A stretch of 64,000 nt of DNA, from positions 62,001 to 126,000 of the forward strand of contig JBCCDY010000007.1 of NCBI GenBank assembly GCA_039030555.1. The letters are read 5' to 3'. Below, in pieces: positions 1-10,600 of this stretch (position 1 is the first letter of the stretch; each line of letters starts with the position of its first letter). The stretch comes from JBCCDY01 sp039030555. GTDB lineage: Bacteria; Bacteroidota; Bacteroidia; Cytophagales; Cyclobacteriaceae. Below the pieces are notes generated by a model that was not told the DNA's origin, made no database searches, and saw only the letters and a list, made by a program, of their open reading frames with translations. A program made the translations under genes and the position numbers.

Positions 1-141
1 AGGATTGATGTATCGGAAGATTCATTCAACGAAGTAGTCCATAATTCGCCACCCGAAAACGTTTCTGATAATCTGGCCAAACTCGTTGTGGAAAGATTTA
101 TCCAAAAGGCGGAGTTTCGAATGAAGTGGAGTGAGGCTTAG
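1..141 (+). CDS. C-terminal end of an unrecognised protein (5' end outside window)
   Basis: An open frame runs from the first base to a TAG stop at 139-141 and encodes the last 46 residues of a protein. The segment is soluble-looking and charged, ending in a probable helix rich in Lys, Glu and Arg (FIQKAEFRMKWSEA). I do not recognise the family. A short AT-rich hairpin follows, so the gene probably ends its transcription unit here and is separate from the RHS operon that begins about 200 bases later. Seen: continuous reading frame and stop. Inferred: that it is a real gene end. Confidence 0.5.
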   Translation, partial: RIDVSEDSFNEVVHNSPPENVSDNLAKLVVERFIQKAEFRMKWSEA

Positions 142-166
142 ATTTTATGTTTTCATGCTACACTTA

Positions 167-191
167 AAAATTCCATTTTAATTGGAATTTT
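167..191 (+). terminator. AT-rich hairpin, possible terminator
   Basis: A perfect 9-bp inverted repeat (AAAATTCCA / TGGAATTTT) with a 7-base loop lies 25 bases after the stop codon of the upstream partial gene, and the right arm ends in a short T run. The stem is AT-rich and weak. The rest of the 195 bases between the two genes is very AT-rich leader DNA of the RHS operon with no clear consensus promoter. Confidence 0.35.
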
Positions 192-336
192 AATTAATAT
201 AAATCGATGTTGTAACATTGATTAATTGTACATTTTAAAGAACTTTTTCCAAAATCGCCACTTTAATTGGATTTTTCCAAGAAACTGATTTTTGTCATAT
301 AAGGGGACAATCATTTATTCCCATATTTGCTTCGCT

Positions 337-3300
337 ATGGGTCGAATTTTTTTCAAACTACGTTTTCTAGTAAAGCTACTTCTAACTATTTACCTGATAA
401 TTATCCAATCAGGAATACAAGTTTACGCGCAAGATGATGTTCCGCTACCGACTATAAATATTATGTCGCCTAATGCTGCATCTCTAGGTAAATACATTGA
501 TTATCCTGTCAATCATCATACCGGCATTCCTAATATAGAGATACCTATTTACGAAGTAAAAGATGGACCGTTAACATTACCTATTAGTCTTAGTTACCAC
601 GCTGGAGGGTTAAAGGTATTGGATGTGGCTAGCTCGGTTGGTACTGGGTGGACTTTAAATGCAGGAGGTGCTATAAGCCGGACGGTAAAGGGACAACCAG
701 ATGAATTCATAGGACCATCAAATCCAAATGGCTTTAGGCCTATCAATTATTCCGATCCTGTCAGCAATTATGGAAGTTTTTATGAAAATGGTGGATATTC
801 ATCATATTTCTGGAGACAATTCGAAGGTGAGGACTTAAATGATATAGGGTCTTTTGTAAAAGGCTGGAAAGATGGAGAGCCCGATATTTTCTTCTTCAGC
901 TTCAATGGGTTTAGTGGAAAATTTTACATTGATGAGGACAAGCAACCCATGTTGGTCCCGGAAAGTGATCTAAAGATAGAAGTCTTAGAAAGAGATGTTG
1001 ATCTAGCTATTGGTATATCAGACTATATACAAGGTTTTAAGGTCATAACCCCAGATGGGACTAAATATTATTTTGGGATAATCGAGAATCAGATAGGTGC
1101 TGCTCCAATTGAAACAAGTGATGTCGGAGTATATAACAGTCAAAGTGGTGGCCACCTAGTCTCGGAAGGAGTTATTTCCAGCTGGTTTCTTACCAAAATT
1201 GAAAGCGCAGACTCAAAATTCAGTATTAATTTTCAGTATGACCAGGAGCGTTATTCCTATTATACAATGATGTCTGGTTTATGTCAGGGGAACTGTGCAA
1301 CTGCCGTTGCACCTATGAAAATAAGAATAAATGGAGTCAGATTATCGAAAATTTCATTTAGTAACGGCGGAGTTAATTTTATCCCGGATATAAATGCCAG
1401 AGAGGATTTGACCGGAGCAACATTTAATGATTTTGAGCCAGAAATCAATACTGAAGCTTTTGCCCTAAAAAGTATAGAAATTGAATCAAATGGATCTGAA
1501 TTCTGTAAACGGTTCGATTTAAATCATACCTATTTTGTGAGTAGCGATTTAGAGATACCCGATCAGGCTAACTTTAATGTTTTCAATCAGTTGCCTGCAA
1601 TGACTCCAGATAGTCGAGTCTTTAGAGACCATCTCAGGCTTAAGCTCAATTCTATACAGGAAATAAGCTGTGATAATTCTGAATCCAAACCTCCATTTGA
1701 ATTTCAATATTTAGATGAACATAATGTGCCCAGACGAATTTCATTTGGGCAGGATCATTGGGGATATTATAATGGTAAAAAAAATAGTACTTTGTTACCT
1801 ACCGTTGATTTAGGAAGAGAATCATCATGGCCTTTTCTTAGAGCAGGTACATTGAATTCTATTACGTATCCAACAGGGGGTCAGACACAATTTATTTATG
1901 AACCCAATGAAGTTTTAGTGTATACTGAAACCTGTACATCATCATCATCACTCTTGATTGGCGGTGTCGTTAGGTCAGTGGGAGCAGGTTTTGGTGTATC
2001 TACAGCCGTGTGTAGTGAGCTGGTAAGTATAAACGTTCCGGAATCCAGATTTTACTTCATTGATTTTAATACACAAAGCGATGGAAGTGGTCGGCTTGAA
2101 ATTGATGATGCCACAGTTGCTACGATCGATCAACAAAACCAAAATTTCCAGAGCTATTATTATTTAGATCAGGGGTGGCATTATTTTAAAGCCTGCGCCA
2201 ATGCAGATCAATTTGGAGGAGCTGTACTGGCTTATGTTCATGAGACTATTAATGCCGGTGATTGTGGAATCTCAATTGAAAATAAGATTGTAGGTGGAGT
2301 AAGGATAAAGAGAATTAATCAACTATTGGCTAACGGAGAGTTAGCTTCATTTAAAACTTATGAGTATGAGCAGGCTAATTTATACAGTATACCTAATTAT
2401 GAATTCATTTATAAAAATGAATATTTTAATACTGGAATAGATTTACGGAGGGACACATATAGCCCATGTAGATATTATACAGGTAACCAGAATTCCAGTA
2501 TAATGACGGGCAAATCAGCTTCTTCTACCCACCCAATGATAACGACTCAGGGTTATCATATTGGTTATAATTCAGTAAAGGAAATTCAGGCAGATGGAGC
2601 ATACACGATTAGAGAATATGAGGGTAGCACGGTATTACCATCGGGTTGGAACAATTTAAAAGATGTGAGTGTCTCATCGATCGATGCTACACAATGCCTG
2701 GCCACTACTCCAGTATTTCCTCCCGTTCCTTTGCCCTACAACTTTACCCGTGGAAGCCTAAGAAGAGAAGTACATTTCGATGCAGAGGATCACCTTTTAA
2801 ACGAGAGCCGGTTTTCTGAGACTTATGTCCAATCTCAAAAAGTGATCAGTGGAATTTCCATTGCAAAAATGATGGGAAGAGTAGATGGTCTATCAAAGTA
2901 TCAAATCAGGACTGCACGTTTGCAGGAAAAGCATAGAATTGACAGAGTTTATAATCCGGCAAACATTAATGATTATGTCGAAACTGAAGAAACCACTTAC
3001 TATGAAAGTGATTATCATACCATGCCTACAAGAACGGTTAGGTCAAATAATGTAGGATCTGATCAATTAAGCCAGGTCTTTGTGAAAGATCTAACGGGTT
3101 GTGATACAGAATGTGCGTCCTGTTTGCAACAATTCGAGCAAGACAAGCTACAGCTATATAATACTTATTTAGAAGATCTGGGTTTAGCAGAAGGACAAGG
3201 CTGTTTGTCCGGTTCCTATGCACGGTGCAAGGGTTTCAGAGGAGGTACACTTGTAACTAACCAGTGCTTTGCGAGTGACTGGCCCGGTGGACAAGGCCTT

Positions 3301-4065
3301 TCGGGAATTGAGACGTGCCGTTACGGAGCCTATCATGAATATCTTTATGCCCTGGAACATGAGGCCTATGCTTCCTATATAAATTGCTTAAAAGCCTGTA
3401 ATAGTGCAAATAACTGTGTTTCAAGCGGTTTGACTTCACCGTTTGATGACTTTCGTGCTCTTTTCCAATTAGAGCAAAACAACCAAATCGCGACTCCGAT
3501 AGAAGCGATAATATCTAAAAATGGAGATGTGATTGAAAGCACTTATAACTATTATCAAACCGATATTTCTAATCAGGAAGGTATTTACTTAACAGAAATC
3601 AAACGTTTGGAAATAGGAACCCCAATTCCAGAAGCTTCATTTGACCGGATTCGATTTGAAGGGAATACGATAGAGTTAGATCCAAATTACGCTAGTGATC
3701 CAGAGATATCTATTAAATACAAGAATGGACAAATTTCTGAAATCACAGATAAGGAAGATGTAAAAACATCATACATATGGGGATACAACAATAATTATCC
3801 TATAATTAAAGCAATTGGAACCGACATTTCTACGCTTGAAAATTCATTTATTACAAATCCAGATGGGATAAGAGATGATCCAGCATTGCAAGATGCACAA
3901 ATTACTACCTATGATTATGATCCATTATTTGGATTAATTGAACAAGTTGATCAGAACAATGTAAGAAGCACTTATTATTACGATGATATCGGGAGATTAA
4001 TACAAACGAAAGATTTGGAAAATAATATAACTCAGGAATTTAAATACAATTTTTCTAATCGATAA
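337..4065 (+). CDS. Secreted RHS-family protein with cysteine-rich insert and terminal YD repeats
   Basis: A 1242-residue exported protein and the first gene of the RHS operon. The ATG at 337 is chosen over an upstream TTG because it directly precedes a good signal peptide (hydrophobic stretch about residues 8-25, cleavage near VYA-Q). The motif VGTGWTLNAGGAISR near residues 95-115 is typical of the N-terminal part of Bacteroidota RHS/SpvB-like proteins. Residues about 920-1027 form an insert with ten cysteines. The last 70 residues hold YD-type repeats (YDYDPLFG, YYYDDIGRL), and the protein then stops without the DPDGM junction or a toxin tip. The next gene starts 10 bases downstream. Function is unknown. 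A surface or secreted scaffold related to RHS proteins is the best inference. Confidence 0.75.
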   Translation: MGRIFFKLRFLVKLLLTIYLIIIQSGIQVYAQDDVPLPTINIMSPNAASLGKYIDYPVNHHTGIPNIEIPIYEVKDGPLTLPISLSYHAGGLKVLDVASSVGTGWTLNAGGAISRTVKGQPDEFIGPSNPNGFRPINYSDPVSNYGSFYENGGYSSYFWRQFEGEDLNDIGSFVKGWKDGEPDIFFFSFNGFSGKFYIDEDKQPMLVPESDLKIEVLERDVDLAIGISDYIQGFKVITPDGTKYYFGIIENQIGAAPIETSDVGVYNSQSGGHLVSEGVISSWFLTKIESADSKFSINFQYDQERYSYYTMMSGLCQGNCATAVAPMKIRINGVRLSKISFSNGGVNFIPDINAREDLTGATFNDFEPEINTEAFALKSIEIESNGSEFCKRFDLNHTYFVSSDLEIPDQANFNVFNQLPAMTPDSRVFRDHLRLKLNSIQEISCDNSESKPPFEFQYLDEHNVPRRISFGQDHWGYYNGKKNSTLLPTVDLGRESSWPFLRAGTLNSITYPTGGQTQFIYEPNEVLVYTETCTSSSSLLIGGVVRSVGAGFGVSTAVCSELVSINVPESRFYFIDFNTQSDGSGRLEIDDATVATIDQQNQNFQSYYYLDQGWHYFKACANADQFGGAVLAYVHETINAGDCGISIENKIVGGVRIKRINQLLANGELASFKTYEYEQANLYSIPNYEFIYKNEYFNTGIDLRRDTYSPCRYYTGNQNSSIMTGKSASSTHPMITTQGYHIGYNSVKEIQADGAYTIREYEGSTVLPSGWNNLKDVSVSSIDATQCLATTPVFPPVPLPYNFTRGSLRREVHFDAEDHLLNESRFSETYVQSQKVISGISIAKMMGRVDGLSKYQIRTARLQEKHRIDRVYNPANINDYVETEETTYYESDYHTMPTRTVRSNNVGSDQLSQVFVKDLTGCDTECASCLQQFEQDKLQLYNTYLEDLGLAEGQGCLSGSYARCKGFRGGTLVTNQCFASDWPGGQGLSGIETCRYGAYHEYLYALEHEAYASYINCLKACNSANNCVSSGLTSPFDDFRALFQLEQNNQIATPIEAIISKNGDVIESTYNYYQTDISNQEGIYLTEIKRLEIGTPIPEASFDRIRFEGNTIELDPNYASDPEISIKYKNGQISEITDKEDVKTSYIWGYNNNYPIIKAIGTDISTLENSFITNPDGIRDDPALQDAQITTYDYDPLFGLIEQVDQNNVRSTYYYDDIGRLIQTKDLENNITQEFKYNFSNR

Positions 4066-4075
4066 GGGAAATATT

Positions 4076-4777
4076 ATGATTTTGTACAATTTATCTCGAT
4101 TAACTTCATTAGTCTTCACTTTTCTTTTGATATTGCAAATGAACAATCTAAGCGCGGAGTGTGTAGGTGAAACAAGAAGCTATCATATTATAGGTAGCTC
4201 GGGAGAGTGTAATGGTCAGTATCAAGTATTAGGCGGAACTAGCGGGGTAGATTATATCATCTTAGACCAGTTAAACGGAAGTGGTGTAATTGATACCCAA
4301 TGGTTGACAACTGGTCGTTACACAATTAAAAGAAACCTTTTAAATGGAGGTGGTGGATATAGCTGGCCTCTTTCTCCTAGAAAGATTACTGTTGTTTCAA
4401 GTTCTTCTGCTCCACCATCTGTTTCAACAACGGCCTGTGAAATTACATTCAGAAGAAATTCTAGTCCTACTAATGGAACAGAATGGTCTGTCTTTGATGG
4501 TACAAACTGGATTCAAAATCGGCAACTTATTACACATACTGGAGGAGGAATAACATTTAGTAACCCAGGGCAATACATTGATGAAATAAGGATTTATCCC
4601 AGAGATGCACAAATGCAGTCCTACACCTATGAGTTCTCACAAATAAACTCTATAACAGATACTAATGGAACAACGGTGTATTATGAATATGACAATCACA
4701 GAAGGCTGAAGGCGGTAAAAGATTTTGAAGGGAATGTGTTAAGCGTTCATGACTATCAATACTATAACCCTCAATAG
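4076..4777 (+). CDS. Small exported protein ending in a YD-repeat module
   Basis: A 233-residue protein with a signal peptide (residues 1 to about 27, ending LSA). The middle is Ser/Thr/Gly-rich and probably beta-structured. The last 45 residues carry one RHS/YD unit (YYEYDNHRRLKAVKD, then a YQYY end), the same kind of unit that ends the gene before it. It sits 10 bases after gene one and 9 bases before the next gene, so it is almost certainly co-transcribed. It has no toxin domain and is far too short to build an RHS shell. It could be a remnant of a once larger RHS gene or an accessory subunit. I do not recognise a family beyond the terminal repeat. Confidence 0.65.
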   Translation: MILYNLSRLTSLVFTFLLILQMNNLSAECVGETRSYHIIGSSGECNGQYQVLGGTSGVDYIILDQLNGSGVIDTQWLTTGRYTIKRNLLNGGGGYSWPLSPRKITVVSSSSAPPSVSTTACEITFRRNSSPTNGTEWSVFDGTNWIQNRQLITHTGGGITFSNPGQYIDEIRIYPRDAQMQSYTYEFSQINSITDTNGTTVYYEYDNHRRLKAVKDFEGNVLSVHDYQYYNPQ

Positions 4778-4786
4778 TTACCAATT

Positions 4787-7642
4787 ATGAAAATCAATAA
4801 AGCCATAAATGTAAAATGCCAGATTACAACGCTTTTCTTGTTACTAGCACTGTTCCACTCTTACAAAATAAGGGCACAATTTGGAGACGATAATCCCTTT
4901 GATGGGCCACCCAGTAAGCCTATAATAACACATACTCCAGCTTCTGGAGTATCATGCAATCCGACCACATATACATTCAGAGTAGTTGGAGAAGCATGTG
5001 GAGCATATTCAGGATATGAACTCGTCCGATACAAATGGTATAGAGGTTCGATAAGTCCTGCTAATTTTTTAGGGGATTCAAAGTGCATCACTAGGACTAT
5101 CTCTTCAGGTTCACTTACTGTTCGTGTAGTAGCATATAACGTTGGAAATAATGAGGAAACACCTAGCGATGCAAAGCAAGTTACTGTAAATGGGCCATCT
5201 GCACCTTCTTTGGTATCATCAAGCATAAGTGTTTGTGGAGGTGGGCCTGTTAATTTTAACACCACTTCGTCCGGAAGCTATAAATGGTATACTTCCGGCA
5301 ATGTTGAAATTACCAATACCAATCAGTTCGCAGGTTTACCAGCCGTAGTTAATGGGAGTACTAGACTGATGGTTACCGCAAACAGTTCTTCAGGAACTAA
5401 TTACAAAGTAGCTAGGTATGATCCTGGATCAGGGTGTACAAGTTCAAAAGTAAATGTATATGCCTATGCGAGATCAATACCTGGAAAACCAGTTATAAGT
5501 CCACCAGGCCCATTAGGCAGTCAAAGCAGTGGTGGTAGCAGCTCTTTTACTTTAACTGCTAATTCTTCGGGGGCTACCATTGATCGGTATGAATGGTTTT
5601 CAAGTGGGAGTTCAAATTTAAATAAGAACTCGAATCCTGAGACTTTTGTAGTAGCCGAAAACACATCAGAAAGTGTAAAGGTAAAAGCTTTTTCGGTTGA
5701 AGGATGTCAGAGTGTATTTAGTGATGTAGTAACCATGAGCTCAACAGCTCCTCCAACTCCTCCTGATGATCCAGTGATTGTATCAATGTCTGGTCCTGAT
5801 ATCTGTGCACCACAAAATGTCGAATTTAGGATTCAGGGTAAAAGCTGTGATGAAAATGATCCAAATGATGATATAGCTAATGGAGATCTTCAATTAAAGT
5901 ATCGCTGGTATGATGTTCCCTCAGGAGGGGTATATACAGAAGCGAAATGTTATCAAAAATTTATTTCAGCTCCCTCTACTTCAGTTTTTGTTGAAGTTTA
6001 TGATAATAATACTGGCTTATCAAGCAGTAGAGTTGGGTTAACAGTTTCCGTTAATGATCTTGATGCCCCTACCGTTACCAATGCTGAAACCTGCGTTGGT
6101 GGCCCGGTATTGTTAAGGACAAATACTTCAGGTACTTATAATTGGTATACTTCAAGTGGGAGTCCAATTACTAATACTGATGCACTTGTTTTACCTGCTG
6201 TTGTCGATGGGGGTAGAAACCTGTCAGTGGAAGCAACGAGCCAGTTCGGTACTGAATACAAAGTTGCCAGGACCAATGGTATATGTGAAAGCGATAGAGT
6301 TAGTGTTTATGCTTACAAACACCCTATCCCCGGAAAACCTGTAATTAGTAGTACGGATGTTTTTGATCATTTTACAACAGAAATTATAACTCAAGTCATT
6401 TCGGCCAACTCTAGCGGTGCCACGGTCGGACAATATTTGTGGTACGAAGTTGAGGATGGTAGTCCAGATACTTTATTGGATGGAGGAGACCCACAACCAG
6501 ACAACAACATTGAGGTAACCATTGAAACAAATAGTATTGAAAAAAGAAAGGTTCAAGCAATAAGTGATCAAGGTTGTGAAAGTATTGAAAGCGATGTGCT
6601 GATGATTGCTTCTATAATGCCTATAGTAGTGGACCCACCAAATTTTTCTGTTCAGCTAAAAGGGGAAGGTATTTTTAAGGGTTTTGCCGATGTAACTTTA
6701 TACCTGTCAGATTTTGAAGGAACGGTTTTAAGATACTTTTATTCAGAAGACGGAGGTCCTGAAAATCAGATCAATTCTGAGGATATATTTCTACCAGTAA
6801 ACCTGATTAACAATACCAGTAGCCCGATTATCAGGGAATACTGGGCTGAAGTATCTTTTGATAATGGTCCTACCAAAACATCATCAGTTGCCAATATTAC
6901 CATTAACCCCTTTCCTCAAACTGATCCATTGAATCAAAATTATGTTCATCAATTTCAACCAAGAGTCGAGTTGCTATCTGATGTTCAAATTCAGGCTAAT
7001 CCAGAAACTGTAAATGAATCTATAACTTATTTTGATGGGCTAGGAAGATCTGTTGAGAATATAAATATTGCCTACGATCCGTTCGAAAATGATTTAGTTA
7101 TACCCATAACATATGATGAAGTTGGAAGACAAGATAAAAACTATTTACCCTATCCGGCCTCACAGTCAAATGGATCGTTTGTTGAAGTAAATACAGCTAT
7201 ATCCAATCAGTCCGCATGGTATTCATCCAACAAAAATGACTCTTATGCTTATAGCGAAAGCAAATTTGAGCCCTCCCCCTTAAACCGCGTCAAAGATCAA
7301 TATGCCCCAGGTGAAGCCTGGCAAGACCACCCAATCGAATTTGATTACCTGACCAATGGAGAAAATGAAGTCATGCTGTTAGAGTTGAATGACTTGGGGA
7401 ATCTCATTCAAAATGATCATTACGGTCCCGGAGAACTCTACCTAACGGTAACCACAGATGAACATGGCAAGCAAACCAAAGAATACAAAGACAAAGAAGG
7501 TAGAGTTGTTTTAAAAGCCGTCCAGTCCGGAGCAACAGCATATGCCAAGACCTATTATGTGTACGATGACTTTGGGCAGCTGGCCTATGTATTGCCCCCG
7601 GAAAGTGTGGAAGAGATCGAACGGCAACAAATACAAAACTAG
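4787..7642 (+). CDS. Exported Ig-repeat protein ending in the N-terminal part of an RHS core (DUF6443-like)
   Basis: A 951-residue protein with a signal peptide (residues 1 to about 30, cleavage near IRA-Q). Residues about 45-615 contain a tandem duplication of a roughly 285-residue unit made of Ig-like modules (compare CGGGPVNFNT near 150 with CVGGPVLLRT near 436, and IPGKPVIS near 231 and 512). From about residue 715 it matches the DUF6443-type start of Bacteroidota RHS proteins (YFDGLGRSVENI, YDEVGRQDKNYLPYPA), followed by the first RHS strands. It stops right after YVYDDFGQLAYVLPPE plus a short charged tail, exactly where family members normally continue into the main RHS barrel. That continuation is encoded separately by the gene at 12068. 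The last 400 bases are visibly GC-richer than the rest. Confidence 0.75.
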   Translation: MKINKAINVKCQITTLFLLLALFHSYKIRAQFGDDNPFDGPPSKPIITHTPASGVSCNPTTYTFRVVGEACGAYSGYELVRYKWYRGSISPANFLGDSKCITRTISSGSLTVRVVAYNVGNNEETPSDAKQVTVNGPSAPSLVSSSISVCGGGPVNFNTTSSGSYKWYTSGNVEITNTNQFAGLPAVVNGSTRLMVTANSSSGTNYKVARYDPGSGCTSSKVNVYAYARSIPGKPVISPPGPLGSQSSGGSSSFTLTANSSGATIDRYEWFSSGSSNLNKNSNPETFVVAENTSESVKVKAFSVEGCQSVFSDVVTMSSTAPPTPPDDPVIVSMSGPDICAPQNVEFRIQGKSCDENDPNDDIANGDLQLKYRWYDVPSGGVYTEAKCYQKFISAPSTSVFVEVYDNNTGLSSSRVGLTVSVNDLDAPTVTNAETCVGGPVLLRTNTSGTYNWYTSSGSPITNTDALVLPAVVDGGRNLSVEATSQFGTEYKVARTNGICESDRVSVYAYKHPIPGKPVISSTDVFDHFTTEIITQVISANSSGATVGQYLWYEVEDGSPDTLLDGGDPQPDNNIEVTIETNSIEKRKVQAISDQGCESIESDVLMIASIMPIVVDPPNFSVQLKGEGIFKGFADVTLYLSDFEGTVLRYFYSEDGGPENQINSEDIFLPVNLINNTSSPIIREYWAEVSFDNGPTKTSSVANITINPFPQTDPLNQNYVHQFQPRVELLSDVQIQANPETVNESITYFDGLGRSVENINIAYDPFENDLVIPITYDEVGRQDKNYLPYPASQSNGSFVEVNTAISNQSAWYSSNKNDSYAYSESKFEPSPLNRVKDQYAPGEAWQDHPIEFDYLTNGENEVMLLELNDLGNLIQNDHYGPGELYLTVTTDEHGKQTKEYKDKEGRVVLKAVQSGATAYAKTYYVYDDFGQLAYVLPPESVEEIERQQIQN

Positions 7643-7646
7643 ACTC

Positions 7647-10600
7647 ATGAGAAAAATCACAACTTGTACTATTTCTTTAATGTTTTGGAGTGTGATTTTG
7701 CTGGCTCAGCCCTCCAATGACCATGAACAGGATGCAATAATATTAACACATCAATCTGACTGGTGCTCCTCAAGTACCATATATACCAATGTGGGGGCAA
7801 CTGCAGATGGAACTAAAGGATCAAGATGGCAGCATGATCCTTTTTCCAATGTGTGGTTCAAGTTTCAGGCTACCTCTACAGAAGCAGCCATTTCCATAAA
7901 TTTGGGCACTATAAAATTCCCAATGATTGCACTATGGGATGATGCTGGTAACGAATTGGCCAGCAGTGGTAACAATGGGCAATTCGTTGAAGTGGGGTTC
8001 AGCACAGATCAACTCATAGGTGGTAATTGGTATTATGTTTCGGTGGATGTTAGGAACAACAGCAGTGGTAATCAGGGCACCTTCGGACTATGTATCGATA
8101 CGAAAGTTGATTATGATTTTAAAACAGCAGCCATTGAACTTTCTGATATAACCAGCTGGTGTTCTTCCACCGATGTTTTTTCAACTGTCCAATCGACACC
8201 CGATGGCGTACAAGGTTCCAGGTGGCAGCATGATGTTTACTCTAACGTGTGGTTGAAATTTCAAGCGACTTCGCATCACATTACAATTGACTTGAAAAGG
8301 GGCACCATTAAATTTCCAATGATAGCCCTTTGGGACGAAACAGGTAACGAACTGGCCAGTAGTGGGTACAATTCACAATTTGAAGAAGTGGGCATTGGTT
8401 ACAACCAGTTGGTAGTAGGCAACTGGTACTATATCTCAGTAGATACAAGAAATAATAACCTCAGCAACAGAGGCACCTTTGGCTTATGCCTGGATACTTC
8501 CCTAACCTATGATTTTAGGGAGGCAGCATACGAACTGAATGACATCACAAACTGGAGTTCGGCAAGCAATGCATTTTCAACAAAAAAATCTACCTTGGAT
8601 GGAACAAGAGCATCCAGGTGGCAAAATGATCCCTTTTCTGATGTATGGTTCAAATTTCAGGCCCAGGGAAATGATATCACAGTAGATTTAATCTATGGAA
8701 ATACAACTGAGGGAGATATTATCTTTCCAATGCTGGCGCTCTGGGATGAGTCTGGTAATGAATTGGCAAGTTCTGGATATAATGCTCAATGTGATAAGTT
8801 GGGACTGGGCTCCAACCAGCTGATTGATGGCAATTGGTATTACCTATCCGTTGATACCCGGGATAACAACTTAAGCAATAGGGGAGATTTTGGCCTTAGG
8901 GTAGACAATACACTTACCTATGACTTCAAAGAAGCAGCTTATGAAATTACCGATACAAATGGATGGTGTTCTACTATTGTAGACTTTGATACGGAAACAT
9001 CTTCACCAGATGGCCCGAAAGGAAGTAACTGGCAAAATGATGTATTCTCCAATGTATGGTTCAGATTTCAAGCAACTAGCCCGAATACTACGGTAGATTT
9101 GATTACAGGATCAATCGTATATCCCATGATGGCTATTTTTGATGCTAATGATAACGAGATCGTAAGTACAGGCTATAATTCAGCACCTCATGATGATCTG
9201 AGCCTGACCTCCGATCAGTTTCAGGTTGGAGAGTGGTATTACATAAGTGTTGATACCCGTAATAATACTTCTAATAATCGAGGCACTTTCGGGTTGTGCT
9301 TATCTGGTGAATTAAGTTTTGATCTGAAAGAGGGAGCAGTAGAATTAACAGAATTTACCGATTGGTGCTCACTGCCAGATGCTTACAGTACTGCTAATGC
9401 CTCTCCCGACGGCTTGCGTCCTTCAAGATGGCAAAACGACCCGAATAGTAATGTATGGTTTAAGTTCCAGGCTCAGAGTAGTAAATTCGAAGTACAGATT
9501 ATTCCGGGTACAATACAATTTCCTATGATAGCGTTGTGGGATTCTTCAGGAAATGAAATCATAAGCAATGGGTATCACGACATCGCAGATGCTACAGGGC
9601 TTTCGAGTAATGAGCTCAATGTAGGTAATTGGTATTATCTAAGTGTCGACAATCGCAATAACTCCGTGAATAATCAAGGAAGTTTTGGAATATGCCTTGA
9701 CACCACACTATCGAATGATTATAAAGAAGGTGCAATTGTATTAGATGATGTTACTCAATGGTGCTCACTTGAAAATCAATTTTCAAACAGAAAGGCTACG
9801 CCCGATGAGGTGAAAGGCTCAAACTGGCAAAACGAACCATATGCAAATGTATGGTTCAATTTTAGGGCAATAAATGATACCATTGATATTGAATTGGATC
9901 CAGCCTCCATAAATTTCCCTATGATGGCACTTTGGGATGCCTCAGGAAATGAAATTATAAGCCGCGGACATGATAACTACGGTGACTCCTCTATTTATAT
10001 GACTACAGACCAACTCACCATCGGCGACGAATACTACATTTCAGTCGATACAAGAAATAATGAATTTAGCAATCTTGGTAATTTTCGACTGTGTATTGAT
10101 AATAAAATAGAATATAATCAAATACCGGATTCTGTAGAGTTTAGCGTGCTAAAAGCCTTATATCTTGATTTAGATGGGGATGAGTGGACAAATAATGAGG
10201 GATGGCCTACAGATTCGGAGTTCGGTAACTTAGACTCAGCTTCCAATACCGTTTTTGCACAATGGTATGGAATTACTGTTGAGCACGGCGATATAACTGA
10301 AATCAACTTACCAAATAACAATTTACGCGGTTATACCACCGCTTCAATTAATCAATTGACTACCCTTAAAAAGCTAATTTTAAGCAACAATGATATGGGT
10401 TTTGTTAATTTTTTCATTGGAAATAGTATTTTTCAAGGCCTTGTTAATCTAGAAGTGTTGTATTTAGATTCAAATCAGAGAATAAATTTCATGCAGCTAG
10501 ATAGCCTTAAGAATTTAAAGAAGCTCAATGTTTCCAATAACCCATTGTTTTTTCTTACACTTGATACCGGCTCCCAAAAGAAACTCATCGAAATCAATGC

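Noticed and set aside
292..336. 15-codon upstream extension of the first RHS gene starting at TTG
   Set aside because: The extension places polar residues before the signal peptide. The ATG at 337 gives a normal exported N-terminus.
4861..5265. 134-codon open frame on the minus strand inside the Ig-repeat gene
   Set aside because: It lies wholly opposite a well-supported gene with matching domain repeats, and its translation shows no domain or signal.
7542..7646. Extension of the LRR gene back into the end of the 4787 gene
   Set aside because: The added residues are an out-of-frame reading of the RHS segment. The signal peptide begins at the ATG at 7647.
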